Shown: positions 25,884-34,598 of the stretch, in pieces | Layout of the letters: the number at the start of each line of letters is the position of its first letter | Position numbering within the stretch: position 1 is the first letter of the stretch | Assembly (NCBI RefSeq): GCF_000835495.1 | Contig: NW_015622546.1 | Location: 1,676,883-1,740,882 of the forward strand | DNA: 64,000 nt | Direction of reading: 5' to 3' | Origin: Cladophialophora immunda | Taxonomy: Eukaryota; Ascomycota; Eurotiomycetes; Chaetothyriales; Herpotrichiellaceae | Notes under the pieces: model-generated | What the model saw: only the letters and a program-made list of their open reading frames with translations | What the model was told of the DNA's origin: nothing | Databases searched by the model: none | Program-made: the position numbers and the translations under genes

Positions 25884-27686
25884 TCAAGGCAAGGGCCTGG
25901 TGGCGACGAGCTCGTGGACGGTGGGATTCTCCTTGCCGCCGGGCGGGGTCTTCTCCTCCTTCATGAAAGGGAAGGCCAGGACCTCGCGGATGGTGTAGTT
26001 GTCGGTGAGGAACATGACCATGCGGTCGATGCCCATGCCCCAGCCGCCGGTGGGGGGCAGGCCGAACTCGAGGGCGGTGCAGAAGTTCTCGTCGATCATC
26101 TGGGCCTCGTCGTCGCCCTGGGCCTTCTGGCGGGCCTGCTCCTCGAAGCGCAGGCGCTGGTCGAACGGGTCGTTCAGCTCCGTGTACGCGTTGACAATCT
26201 CCTTCTTGCACACAAAGGCCTCGAAGCGCTCGCAGATGCCCGGCGACGCGCGGTGGTACTTGGCCAGCGGCGACATGAGCTGCGGGTGGCCCGTGATGAA
26301 GGTCGGGTTGATGCACGTCTCCTCGATGAACTCGCCGACCAGCTTGTCGAGCATGCGCGCGTTGGTCTCGGGCGGCGGGCACGTCACGTTGCACTTCTTG
26401 AGCACCCGCTTGAGGAACGCGTTGGTCTCGTCCGTGTGCAGCTGGTCGCCGGGGGGGAACGTCTCGCCCGTGGCCGCCTCGAGCGCCGGGATCATGTCGA
26501 CCCGCTTCCACGGCCGCGACCAGTCCACCTCGTACACCTCGCCCGTCTGCGTGTGGAACGTCGTCTGGTACCCGCCCGTGACCTCCTTGACCAGGCCCGA
26601 CACCAGCTCCTCGGTGCGGTCCATCACGTCGTAGACGTCGGCGTACGCCTCGTAGAACTCGCACGTGGTGAACTCCGGGTTGTGCGTCAGGTCGGCGCCT
26701 TCGTTGCGGAACTGCTTGCCCAGCTCGTACACCCGGTCGATGCCGCCCACGACCAGCATCTTGAGGAACAGCTCCGGCGCAATCCGCATGAACATGTCCG
26801 TCTGGTACTCGTTGATGTGCGTCTTGAACGGCTTGGCCGTCGCGCCGCCCGCGATCGAGTTCATCATGGGCGTCTCCACCTCGACGAACCCGTTCGAGTC
26901 GAAGTAGTTGCGGATGTAGGAGACGATCTTGGCGCGGGTGAGGAGGATGTTGCGCGACTTCTCGTTCATGATCAGGTCGAGGTAGCGTTGGCGGAAGCGC
27001 GTCTCGACATCCTGCAGACCGAAGTGCTCCGAGGGGATCTGGTGCAGGCAGGGCGTGAGGAGGATGACTTGCCGCGCAAAGACGGAGAGTTCGCCCTCGT
27101 TGGGCCGGTTCTTGGGCGACGTGCGACCGGGGTATCCCACGACGCCGATGATGTCTCCTCTCCGCAGGTGCTCGTGCTGCGCCTCGAAGGAGACGTCGCC
27201 GGCCGCCTCTTGCGCCTGGCACATTATCTGGACCTTGGTGCCGCCGCTTCGGATGTCGTAGAAGACCAGCTTGGCGCCTGCGGATCGCTTGACGTAGACT
27301 CGCCCCGCGACCCGGATTTCCACCTCCTTCTTCTGCTCGCCGGGTTTGAGAGAGGCATATTCCTGGACAAACTTGCCCAGGTCCGTGTTGACCTGGAACT
27401 TGTGCGGGTAGGGGTTGGGGTCCTTGGTCTCTCTCAGCCGGTTGATGCGCCCGCTTCGGATCTCGAAGTACTGGTTCGGGTTGAGATTGCTCTCGTCCAG
27501 TTCCGCCTTCATGGCCTTCTTTTCGACTGGGGGCGGGGCTGCGGCGGCCTTTTCTTTCTTCTTTTCCTCCAGTTGTCTTTGCTTCTGTCTCTTCTTCAAT
27601 TCCGACTTGGACACTCTCTCACCAGTGACCTCGTCGAGGTGGAGATTGGCGGTGTCTTGCGTTACAGACTCGGTGGCGTCCGCCAT
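25884..27686 (-). CDS. krs1: Lysyl-tRNA synthetase, cytosolic (class II)
   Basis: Single exon, 600 aa, the usual length for fungal cytosolic LysRS. Lys-rich N-terminal helix at about 20-55 ([19 protein letters not shown]). OB-fold anticodon-binding domain at about 110-225 ([21 protein letters not shown] is the first strand pair). Class II motif 1 ends FVEVETPMM. Motif 2 is [20 protein letters not shown]. Motif 3 is [16 protein letters not shown]. Reaction: ATP-dependent charging of tRNA-Lys. GC content, and in particular GC at third positions, is visibly much higher than in neighbouring genes, consistent with optimised codon use in a highly expressed gene. This also keeps a long meaningless frame open on the other strand. 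Start chosen at [11 protein letters not shown], the first ATG of the frame. Confidence 0.97.
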   Translation of the reverse strand: MADATESVTQDTANLHLDEVTGERVSKSELKKRQKQRQLEEKKKEKAAAAPPPVEKKAMKAELDESNLNPNQYFEIRSGRINRLRETKDPNPYPHKFQVNTDLGKFVQEYASLKPGEQKKEVEIRVAGRVYVKRSAGAKLVFYDIRSGGTKVQIMCQAQEAAGDVSFEAQHEHLRRGDIIGVVGYPGRTSPKNRPNEGELSVFARQVILLTPCLHQIPSEHFGLQDVETRFRQRYLDLIMNEKSRNILLTRAKIVSYIRNYFDSNGFVEVETPMMNSIAGGATAKPFKTHINEYQTDMFMRIAPELFLKMLVVGGIDRVYELGKQFRNEGADLTHNPEFTTCEFYEAYADVYDVMDRTEELVSGLVKEVTGGYQTTFHTQTGEVYEVDWSRPWKRVDMIPALEAATGETFPPGDQLHTDETNAFLKRVLKKCNVTCPPPETNARMLDKLVGEFIEETCINPTFITGHPQLMSPLAKYHRASPGICERFEAFVCKKEIVNAYTELNDPFDQRLRFEEQARQKAQGDDEAQMIDENFCTALEFGLPPTGGWGMGIDRMVMFLTDNYTIREVLAFPFMKEEKTPPGGKENPTVHELVATRPLP

Positions 27687-28110
27687 GATGAAAGGGCCAA
27701 CAGGCTGAGGGGGACAATGGTTATGACTTGTATCCGTCGAGAAGATCGCAGCTGCAACGGGTTGATTTGAGAGTCACGAAATAAAATGTCCTGAAAAATG
27801 ACTCACTTAGTGTGGGGTCGTGTGCTTCACTGACTCATGTTGCTATTGATGTTGGCGAGGGGCACGCGAGGGCGAAGAGGGATAACTACTTGTATGCGAA
27901 TCCTCTCTGCGATTCTTTTGCGACTGTCTATTAAGCCTCGTCGCATCAACATTTGACCTGCGAACAGTCGAGATTGTCGATAGGCATACGTCGCCCGTTA
28001 CTATGGAACTTCAAGGATACTTGTATCGCCTCTCTCATCATCTAGTCCATCATCTCTGCCCTCTCCCCGTAGTTGCCAATCTCAACGTCGAAGCGAAAGA
28101 GAAACATGCC
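27687..28110. other. Intergenic: krs1 promoter and 3' side of MAPEG gene
   Basis: 424 bp. No gene. Short frames continue from the antisense side of krs1. Nothing else recognised. Confidence 0.6.
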
Positions 28111-28625
28111 TCAAAGCATCTTCAGAGCCGTAGACACGCACAAGCCCCAGAGTCCACCTTGCATCAACCAAAAGGCGCTTCCGAAAAACCTGCCGGCTCC
28201 ATTCTTCTTCTGGCTGCTGATATAGCCAAAAGCGAAGGCGATTCGGAAGGCGAGCCAGGCCGTCCCCAACGCGGCCGTGGCCGTGGGATGCTCCAAGCCC
28301 GCAAACAACATGTAGGCGATCGTCTGGGGCATGTTCTCGAGCAGATTGCCGTGCGCTCTCTGGGCGCAGTTGAACTTGTAGGCGGCTTGGCTCTCCTTGC
28401 ACTTCTCCTGCGACGCGTAGGCGTTCGGGTAAGGCACGCCGGCTGGCTTGCGCAGGCGGGTCACCACGTTGCCTTGCATCCAGGAGAGGAACGGAATGGC
28501 CCCCAGAGCGACGAGGACGACATAGCTTCAAGTTTTTCATTTCTGTCAGCTCGTGCGAATCCGGGGAAGTTGGGTTAGAGCGGAACTCACCCGTAGCGGT
28601 CGGGAAGCGTGAGAGTGTACGCCAT
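28111..28625 (-). CDS. Microsomal glutathione S-transferase 3-like MAPEG protein
   Basis: Two exons, 28625-28591 and 28525-28111 (149 aa, typical for MGST3). The splice rebuilds TLPDRYG/YVVLVALGAIPFLSW, the first membrane helix. MAPEG signature elements: KCKESQAAYKFNCAQRAHGN (charged/RxHxN-type glutathione site), LENMPQTIAYMLFAGLEHP, then AALGTAWLAFRIAFAFGYIS and a final helix GSAFWLMQGGLWGLCVS. Four TM helices, ER or outer mitochondrial membrane. The family conjugates or reduces lipid hydroperoxides and leukotriene-like substrates with glutathione; the fungal substrate is unknown. Confidence 0.92.
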
Positions 28626-29465
28626 TGTTGAGATCCGCGCTTTCTTTAATGCGTGTAGCCGTCGAAACTGGGCCAGAAATAGTCGATCGAATCCGTCGGT
28701 GTTCAGCTTTCTCTTCCAAAGATGGATGGAGTCAAGTGCTTAAGAGGAAACGAGCTGCCGTGTCAACCAAGGCAACAATCAATTGACGAGAGCTTCATCT
28801 CGGATGTTTGCATCGTTCCGAAGGGAACCCGGACGAACTTTGGTCCGAGGAGCTCGTTATGCCAGCGTGTTCGTTCCGTTTCTGCGAACAGGTCTTGCTC
28901 AATGCGCCCGGATAGGTGGTTGAGTGTCCTGTCCTATGGTGTTCGATGGAGTTTGGTTGGGTTGCCTTTCCACCAAGGCTTCCCAGGCGCTGACGAAGTC
29001 CAGGGCCAAAAGCCACGTTATCGACTGGGATCACACGCCTGCGAGCGATTCTACCGCAGTCCAAGAACTCACCGATTGTGCTTCCCAAGGCATTCGAGAA
29101 GATCAGAAGGCATGACTGAAAGCAACAGGTAGTGGGGAGGGCAGAGGCCAAGCGTCTTTAATATATGATATGTGATCTTGCATCCTCTGATTTGGTAGTA
29201 GTTCTGGACGCCTTATTATTATTCATCTCATCCGCGAGACGGATTGCGTGATGGGGGAGACGAGAACCAATCATGGGAAGAGAATCTGGTGCCCCAGCAC
29301 TGGTACGTATCTCTTGTTCGAAACCCATCATAAAGTCCCTGGGACCTCTGGGAGCATAACCTAATAACACAATCTGGTCCTTTTCTCTATGGCCTGCTTC
29401 GCCCACAAAAACAACCGCGTCTGCACCGGCCTCTATTTGTCCCGAATGCCCAATCGTAAACCAGG
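28626..29465. other. Intergenic, no supported gene
   Basis: 840 bp between the 5' end of the MAPEG gene and the 3' end of the GDP-mannose pyrophosphorylase-type gene. Frames of about 120-136 codons on both strands overlap each other and show no domain. Confidence 0.6.
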
Positions 29466-30899
29466 TTACATGATGACCTCGTTGGCAACGTCACGCTTCA
29501 ACTCCTTGTACGGCAGACAGATGCAGTTTTGAACCCGGACTTCATCTCCAACACCACACTCCTTGCCAAGGATAGTGATGCTCTGGACTTTCACCCCGTT
29601 CTTGATGATGGTAGTGCTGTGGTTGGTCACCGGTGTGGCAGTGCCTTCCACTCTAGCCCAGGCTCCGACACGACTGTTCCAGCCGATGATCGCATAGAGC
29701 ACGCAGGCATCGTGTTTAATCTCTGCCTCGTCGAGGACGATGGCCTCTTTGACACGTGCTCCTGCGCCGATGATGGCCTTGGGCCCAATGGAGACGTTTG
29801 GACCTAACTTCGCCGTAGGATCGACTTGAGCAGTAGGGTGAATGAAGACTGGGGGTACGATGTTCGCGGATGGCGTGGCAATCTCCTCCGATTGCGACTG
29901 GAATGCTTTTTGGAGATATAGGGCGTTGGCCGGGACTGCAGACCCAGCCGTCTTGATCTGACGCCAGAAATCCTTGGTTTCATGGACGAAAAAGCGGTTG
30001 CTGTCGGCCAGATCAGGGAGAATGTCCTGCTCCAGCCGCATGACCTCGTTCCTTTCACCGTCTTCCTCCGGGTCGGCCATGAAGGACGAGTCGAGGTTCT
30101 CGGATGAAGGGTAGGAGATCATTCGTGGACGCTCGGTCTTGCGTTTGATGGCGCTCTTGATGGAAGGGAAGATGGCGTCTGTTGCGAAGAGGTACACACC
30201 ACAGTTGATCAAATTGGAGATGTGGCTCTCTGGCTTTTCGACGTAGTGAAGGACTCGTTTCGTGTGGGCGTCGGACACAATGCAACCAAAGTTGGTCGCG
30301 GCATCGTTGCTGATACGAGTGCCAAGAATGACCGCCTCAGCGTCTTTCTCTTCGAAGAGTTTCAACATGGCCTCGAGGGGGAAAGAACAGCAGACATCCG
30401 AGTTCAGCACGAAGAATCTGTCGGGTCTGCCCTTCAGGATGGCATCGCGGAAGTGGTACAGACCTCCGGCGGTGCCAAGGGCCTGGTACTCGCGCAAGTA
30501 CTGGATCTTGAATTGGGGGAATTCTCTCGAGGAGTCTTTGATGAAGTCACGGAAGACGTTTTCTTCGTAGTAGCCAATGAGGATGACCTCCTTGATGTCT
30601 GGGACTTTGGAGACGGCCTTCAGGCAGTGCCAGATGATGGGATGGCCGGCCACATCGAAGAGCGGCTAGAGGAGGCTTTCGTCAGTCACAGTTGAGTTGA
30701 GTCCGGGGTCGAACCTTGACTTGCCTTGGGGACATCGAGACTCAATGGTCGGAAACGAGTTCCTCGCGAAGGACCTCCGACCTGCTTACGTTCAGTCGAG
30801 TTTCTTTTGTCCAACTTGATTCGCTGGTCTTACCAGAATGACGGCCTTGGTCACAGCCTGGGCCCCCGTGGGCTTCTGGCGCGATGGAACTCTCAGCAT
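29466..30899 (-). CDS. GDP-mannose pyrophosphorylase A-type protein (GMPPA)
   Basis: Three exons, 30899-30834, 30781-30725, 30665-29466 (440 aa). The nucleotidyltransferase signature is assembled over two introns: KAVILVGGPSRGTRF, RPLSLDVPK, PLFDVAGHPIIWHCLKAV. Further family motifs are EYQALGTAGGLYHFRD and FFVLNSDVCCSFP. The C-terminal half is a left-handed beta-helix of hexapeptide repeats (PTAQVDPTAKLGPNVSIGPK and IIGAGARVKEAIVLDEAEI). The GGPSRGTR spacing is that of the A subunit, not Psa1/GMPPB. In animals GMPPA regulates GMPPB allosterically; a regulatory role is likely here too. Intron 2 has a GC donor: CCCAAG/GCAAGT...CTAG. Splicing at a downstream GT would shift the frame. The start at 30899 is the closest ATG to the domain; 31046 is an in-frame alternative. 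Confidence 0.92.
30666..30724 (-). other. GC-AG intron in the GMPPA-type gene
   Basis: A 59-nt intron with donor AAG/GCAAGT, a branch-like ACTGAC about 16 nt before the acceptor, and acceptor CTCTAG. Only this donor keeps the conserved DVPK/PLF junction in frame. Confidence 0.85.
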
Positions 30900-31449
30900 C
30901 CTCAACCGGTCAAAGTCAATGCGAGTGATCTGGGGTTGATGGATGAGTGGGAAAGGGTCTTTGGAACAAGAATATGATGTCGGAGTCGGGTCGTCGAAAG
31001 GGCTGATTAACCTGCAGCTGAGGCGGCGCAGAGGCCACGGGGTCAAGTTTTTTGCCTTTTCACCGCCAAAGTGTCACCGGCATCTGATTGGTCAGTGGGC
31101 CAAGGCACTAAGCTGCTTCTGGCCGAGTCACTCAAGTCACTCATTCCACTTGGACGCCCACGACGCCCCCTGAAGACGCATGGAGACGCATGAACACGCC
31201 TCAAACACCCAACAAGGGCGGTGAAGGGCCCTGAAGATCGTTCCAGCCCACGTCTCTCATGCTTGGTCTATCCTACGCCACCCTTTGGAGCACGTGGATC
31301 AACGAGAGATTCAATCATTGTTGCAAACCATGGCCTTCACCCGTCAATTCTGCATGTTGGAAGCCCCTATTTCGATTCAGCAAATACTAGATAGGTATGT
31401 ACGAGGTGGCCGCCGCCCGAAGATTGTCCAGACTGTGTCCCTGTGGTCT
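30900..31449. other. Intergenic: GMPPA gene promoter, bli-3 3' flank
   Basis: 550 bp, no gene recognised. It contains short near-repeats of CACTCAAGTCACTCATT type and GGAGACGCATG-type near 31170-31195. Nothing else seen. Confidence 0.55.
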
Positions 31450-32199
31450 TTAGACACGCTCTTTCTTGATGTCTTCCTCCGTCAACTCGCGATGCACCCC
31501 GGTCTGAGCCACACCACCAGTAAGAGCGGCAGTTCCAACCTCCTTCAGAAACCCAAGACTCGAGGTCTCCTTCTTCCAATACACGATGTACTTGCTCTGA
31601 ATCTCGATCAGGCTCATCCGAGGATCTTTCCAGGTCCCGTCGTGGACACCGTCCTTTAAATCCCCGAACCAAGCACTAACTCCCGTGCTATACAGCTCCT
31701 TGATCCTAGGATCGTCGTTACTGGCTGTCGTCGCGATCCCACTGATGGAAATCCAGTCCTGGGTCTTGCTGTCTTGGAAAGTAATCTGGACTTCCTTGTT
31801 CTTGTCAAGATCCTGAAATTTCTTCGAATGCTTGTTCGCCAGGTACAAGATGTCCGGTCCAGAGCGTTTGGCAACAGCCATCGAGCGGCCAACGGGGCCC
31901 ACTCCCTGACGGTAGGTGTTCAGCATGCTCATCTTTATGCCGTCAATGAGCTCGTAGAGTTCCTTCCACTGGTCGGCCTTGGGAGTCTGCCGGTCATACT
32001 GTTTTGCAACCGAGGGATCGGTCTCGGAGCTGACTTCTTTGGGGTCTAGTGCTTCGGGCATCTTGAGAGGCGCTGTCGCGCTGATATTTCGAGTCTGAAG
32101 TCGATATGCAGAGAGATACCCTAATGATGAGCCACGGAGCAGACTTTTCGAGGTCGTGAATGTCACGAGCAAACGTCTTACGTTCACAGCAAAAGGCAT
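31450..32199 (-). CDS. bli-3: BLI-3-like protein (PNPOx-like split-barrel FMN fold)
   Basis: Single exon, 249 aa from ATG 32199. The domain runs from about residue 60: WKELYELIDGIKMSMLNTYR, GPVGRSMAVAKRSGPDILYL, DKNKEVQITFQDSKTQDWIS, then STGVSAWFGDLKDG. This matches fungal BLI-3/general stress proteins of the pyridoxamine-5'-phosphate-oxidase-like split-barrel superfamily, named for a blue-light-induced Neurospora transcript. FMN binding is likely; no reaction is established for the group. Residues 1-45 (MPFAVNVRRLLVTFTTSKSL...) are basic, hydroxylated and acid-free and resemble a mitochondrial presequence. Fungal relatives often start near the internal MPEALDPKE (ATG at 32061), so two isoforms or a start error are possible. 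Confidence 0.87.
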   Translation of the reverse strand: MPFAVNVRRLLVTFTTSKSLLRGSSLGYLSAYRLQTRNISATAPLKMPEALDPKEVSSETDPSVAKQYDRQTPKADQWKELYELIDGIKMSMLNTYRQGVGPVGRSMAVAKRSGPDILYLANKHSKKFQDLDKNKEVQITFQDSKTQDWISISGIATTASNDDPRIKELYSTGVSAWFGDLKDGVHDGTWKDPRMSLIEIQSKYIVYWKKETSSLGFLKEVGTAALTGGVAQTGVHRELTEEDIKKERV

Positions 32200-32891
32200 G
32201 GCAAATGCGAAGAAGTCGAGGTTCAACAGCCGTATTTATCTCACCCCGTGGAAATGAAATCATCATGACTTACCAATGTGATCGATTTAAAGTACATGAC
32301 GGCACCATCCTCGTCTTTCTGTCAACCAGTTAGAGAAGTAATATGCCGACGAGGAGTCCATCCCAGCATCTTCTGACCAACGAGACGTGCCGCTCCACGT
32401 TTCTTCCAGCCGTCAAAGCTGCTCTCATTGGTATGGCAACCGCCTTCTGATTGTTTTGACTGGATGGCTGGATCGATGAAAGACAAAGTGGTGACGACAG
32501 TAGAGTCTCGGGTTGAGATCATGCGTTCGCCAAGTCCCAAGGTCGGCATTCGGGCTGCGGACGATCCGGTAAGAGAGCACTTGGTTCTTCAGGACACCCG
32601 TCCAGCGTAAGAGTTCTGTGTGCGATGCGCATAACAGGAGCTGTCGGCAACCGGCGGTGGTGAATATCTCTGGACTAACACACGGTACTATGTAGAAGAG
32701 GAAGCGATATGACCTTTCAACCCGTGATTTGGAACGTTTCAAATGTTTATATAACTTCGTTACTTTCCGTAGAAGATGCGGTGGTAGCCACACTATTCTC
32801 AGACTTTATATGCATGTCTCTAGCTTATATAGGCCGAAGGCTCGATGGTCCAGAGCCCTAATCCTTCTCTAGCGCTCCCTGAGCAACAGCT
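32200..32891. other. Intergenic: bli-3 promoter, nitrate transporter 3' flank
   Basis: About 690 bp with short frames only. The transporter 3' UTR presumably lies near 32800-32891. No gene, repeat or RNA recognised. Confidence 0.6.
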
Positions 32892-34598
32892 TTACCGACC
32901 ACCAATCTGCTTCTTTGACACAGGGGGGATCCAGCATACCGCCAAGTTGATGGCAATGGTGATGACACCGATGATCCAGAATGACTTCGCATAATCGGTC
33001 TTTTGATAGCGGAAGACGATGGCGAAGATGATGCCACCGAAATTTCCCATGCCACCAGCCATACCAGAAACCACGCCATTTGCATGAGGATTGACGTGAG
33101 GGACTAGAGCAAAGTTGGCTCCATTGCCCGCCTCCAAGAAGAAAGCCATCCCGGCGATGAGGCCGAACATCGTGTTTGTATCATGCGGGTCAAGAACGCC
33201 GATGACAATGAGGAAGACGCCGGTGATGACGCCCAGGGTATGGATCCAGACCTTCTTCACCCAGACGTTGTGAAAGCGCTTGAAAAGGAGGTCTGCGAAG
33301 ATGCCTCCACAGGGGCGAGTAACAACGTTGAGCAAGCCGAACATAGCGGCCCATTGCCCGGAGGTGGTCTGGCCGAGCTGCTTGAAGTTCTTCTGGTAAT
33401 ATGTTCCAAGGATAGAGTTGATTGACAGTTCGGCACCGAAAGAGCAGAAGTAGCAGAAGGCGACGACGAGGGTCTGAGGAGCAAACATGGCCTTGACGAC
33501 TTCCTTAGGCGTAGGCTTCACAACAATTTCGCCACGAGCCGTGTCGAGCATTTGTTGTTCAGTCATTTGAGCCTCGTGGTCAGCGTATACGGATATCTTG
33601 CGTTCGGCACTGGCATCATATTGCACCTTCTCGCCCGCTGGCGGACTGACTGGAGATACCGAAGTAGGCTTGTCAGTAATGCTGACACTGGGCCTATCAA
33701 CAATGGTAGCCTGAACACCATGAGCCGCGAGGTGAAACTCAGCAGCACGATGGCGCTCGCTCCAGTTGCCAGTGGGTGTATCCTGACAAAGCACAAGAAG
33801 TCCCAGCGCAACGGCCACGATGACAATGCCCGGAACCACAAAAGCCACACGCCAGGCTGTGTGAGGGGTCAATCCATTGCTGAGGAGAGAATCATAGATG
33901 GATGGCATCAGGAAATAAGTGACACCGCCGCCCGCATTACCAAAGCCAGCGGTGAAGGCGTTGGCAGTGCCAACTACATTCTTGTCAACTGCACAATTTG
34001 TTAGCCTGCATTCCTATCTGCAGGAGATCAGCCCATGGCTGATTTGGTGAAGAGGAGATAGAACAGTATGCTAGGTGAAGGAGTACTTACAGAAGCCAGT
34101 GCTCCATACTTGACATGGAACGAAACTGCCACCAAGGATGCCAACAAAGAAACGAACAGCAAAGAGCTGACTCTTGGTATACGCAGTTCCAGCCAAAAAT
34201 GTGGGAATGGCACCCACAACCAGGCAACCGGTGAATGTCCAGCGAGGCCCGAAACGATCGCAGCACGGGCCCGCGATGAGACGTACAAGCAAAGTTGCAC
34301 ACAGAGCGATGATGTTGGAGTTGGCAACATCGATTTTGGTCAACTTGAGGTCTTTTTGGATGGTGTCGTGCAACTATCGCCCGTCAGCCAAGTCTCTGAG
34401 ATGTATACAATTCTCGAGAGTGCTTACCAAAGGAGGAAACGCGTACCATGACCAGAATGCCACAAAAAAACCGAACCAAGAAAAGAAAAATACTCTCCCG
34501 TACATGTTGATCGGGTTCAGGAACGGAATGGAGCGAGCCTTGTAGGTGATAGGGTTGACCTCAGGGGCCCGAAAGGGTAAGCCGAAGTCCATAGCCAT
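32892..34598 (-). CDS. nrtA: High-affinity nitrate transporter (NNP/NRT2 family, CrnA/NrtA type)
   Basis: Three exons, 34598-34428, 34373-34091, 33988-32892 (516 aa, 12 TM segments expected). N-terminus [18 protein letters not shown]1 [20 protein letters not shown]; exon 2 begins [15 protein letters not shown] motif CDRFGPRW between TM2 and TM3. The nitrate signatures are split across exon 3: [20 protein letters not shown], and [17 protein letters not shown] near TM11. A large central cytosolic loop (about residues 225-325) is typical of fungal NNP proteins. Known role: proton-coupled nitrate uptake. In many ascomycetes the gene sits beside nitrate and nitrite reductase; here neither neighbour is present. 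A CTCCGAGG element (NirA-like) and GATA sites lie upstream. Confidence 0.95.

Noticed and set aside
25671..27770. A 699-codon plus-strand open frame
   Set aside because: It is exactly antisense to lysyl-tRNA synthetase, is made of Arg/Leu/Val/Ala repeats expected from GC-rich third positions read backwards, and has no domain.
32224..32226. Longer BLI-3 start
   Set aside because: The codon is TTG; the first ATG of the frame is at 32199.
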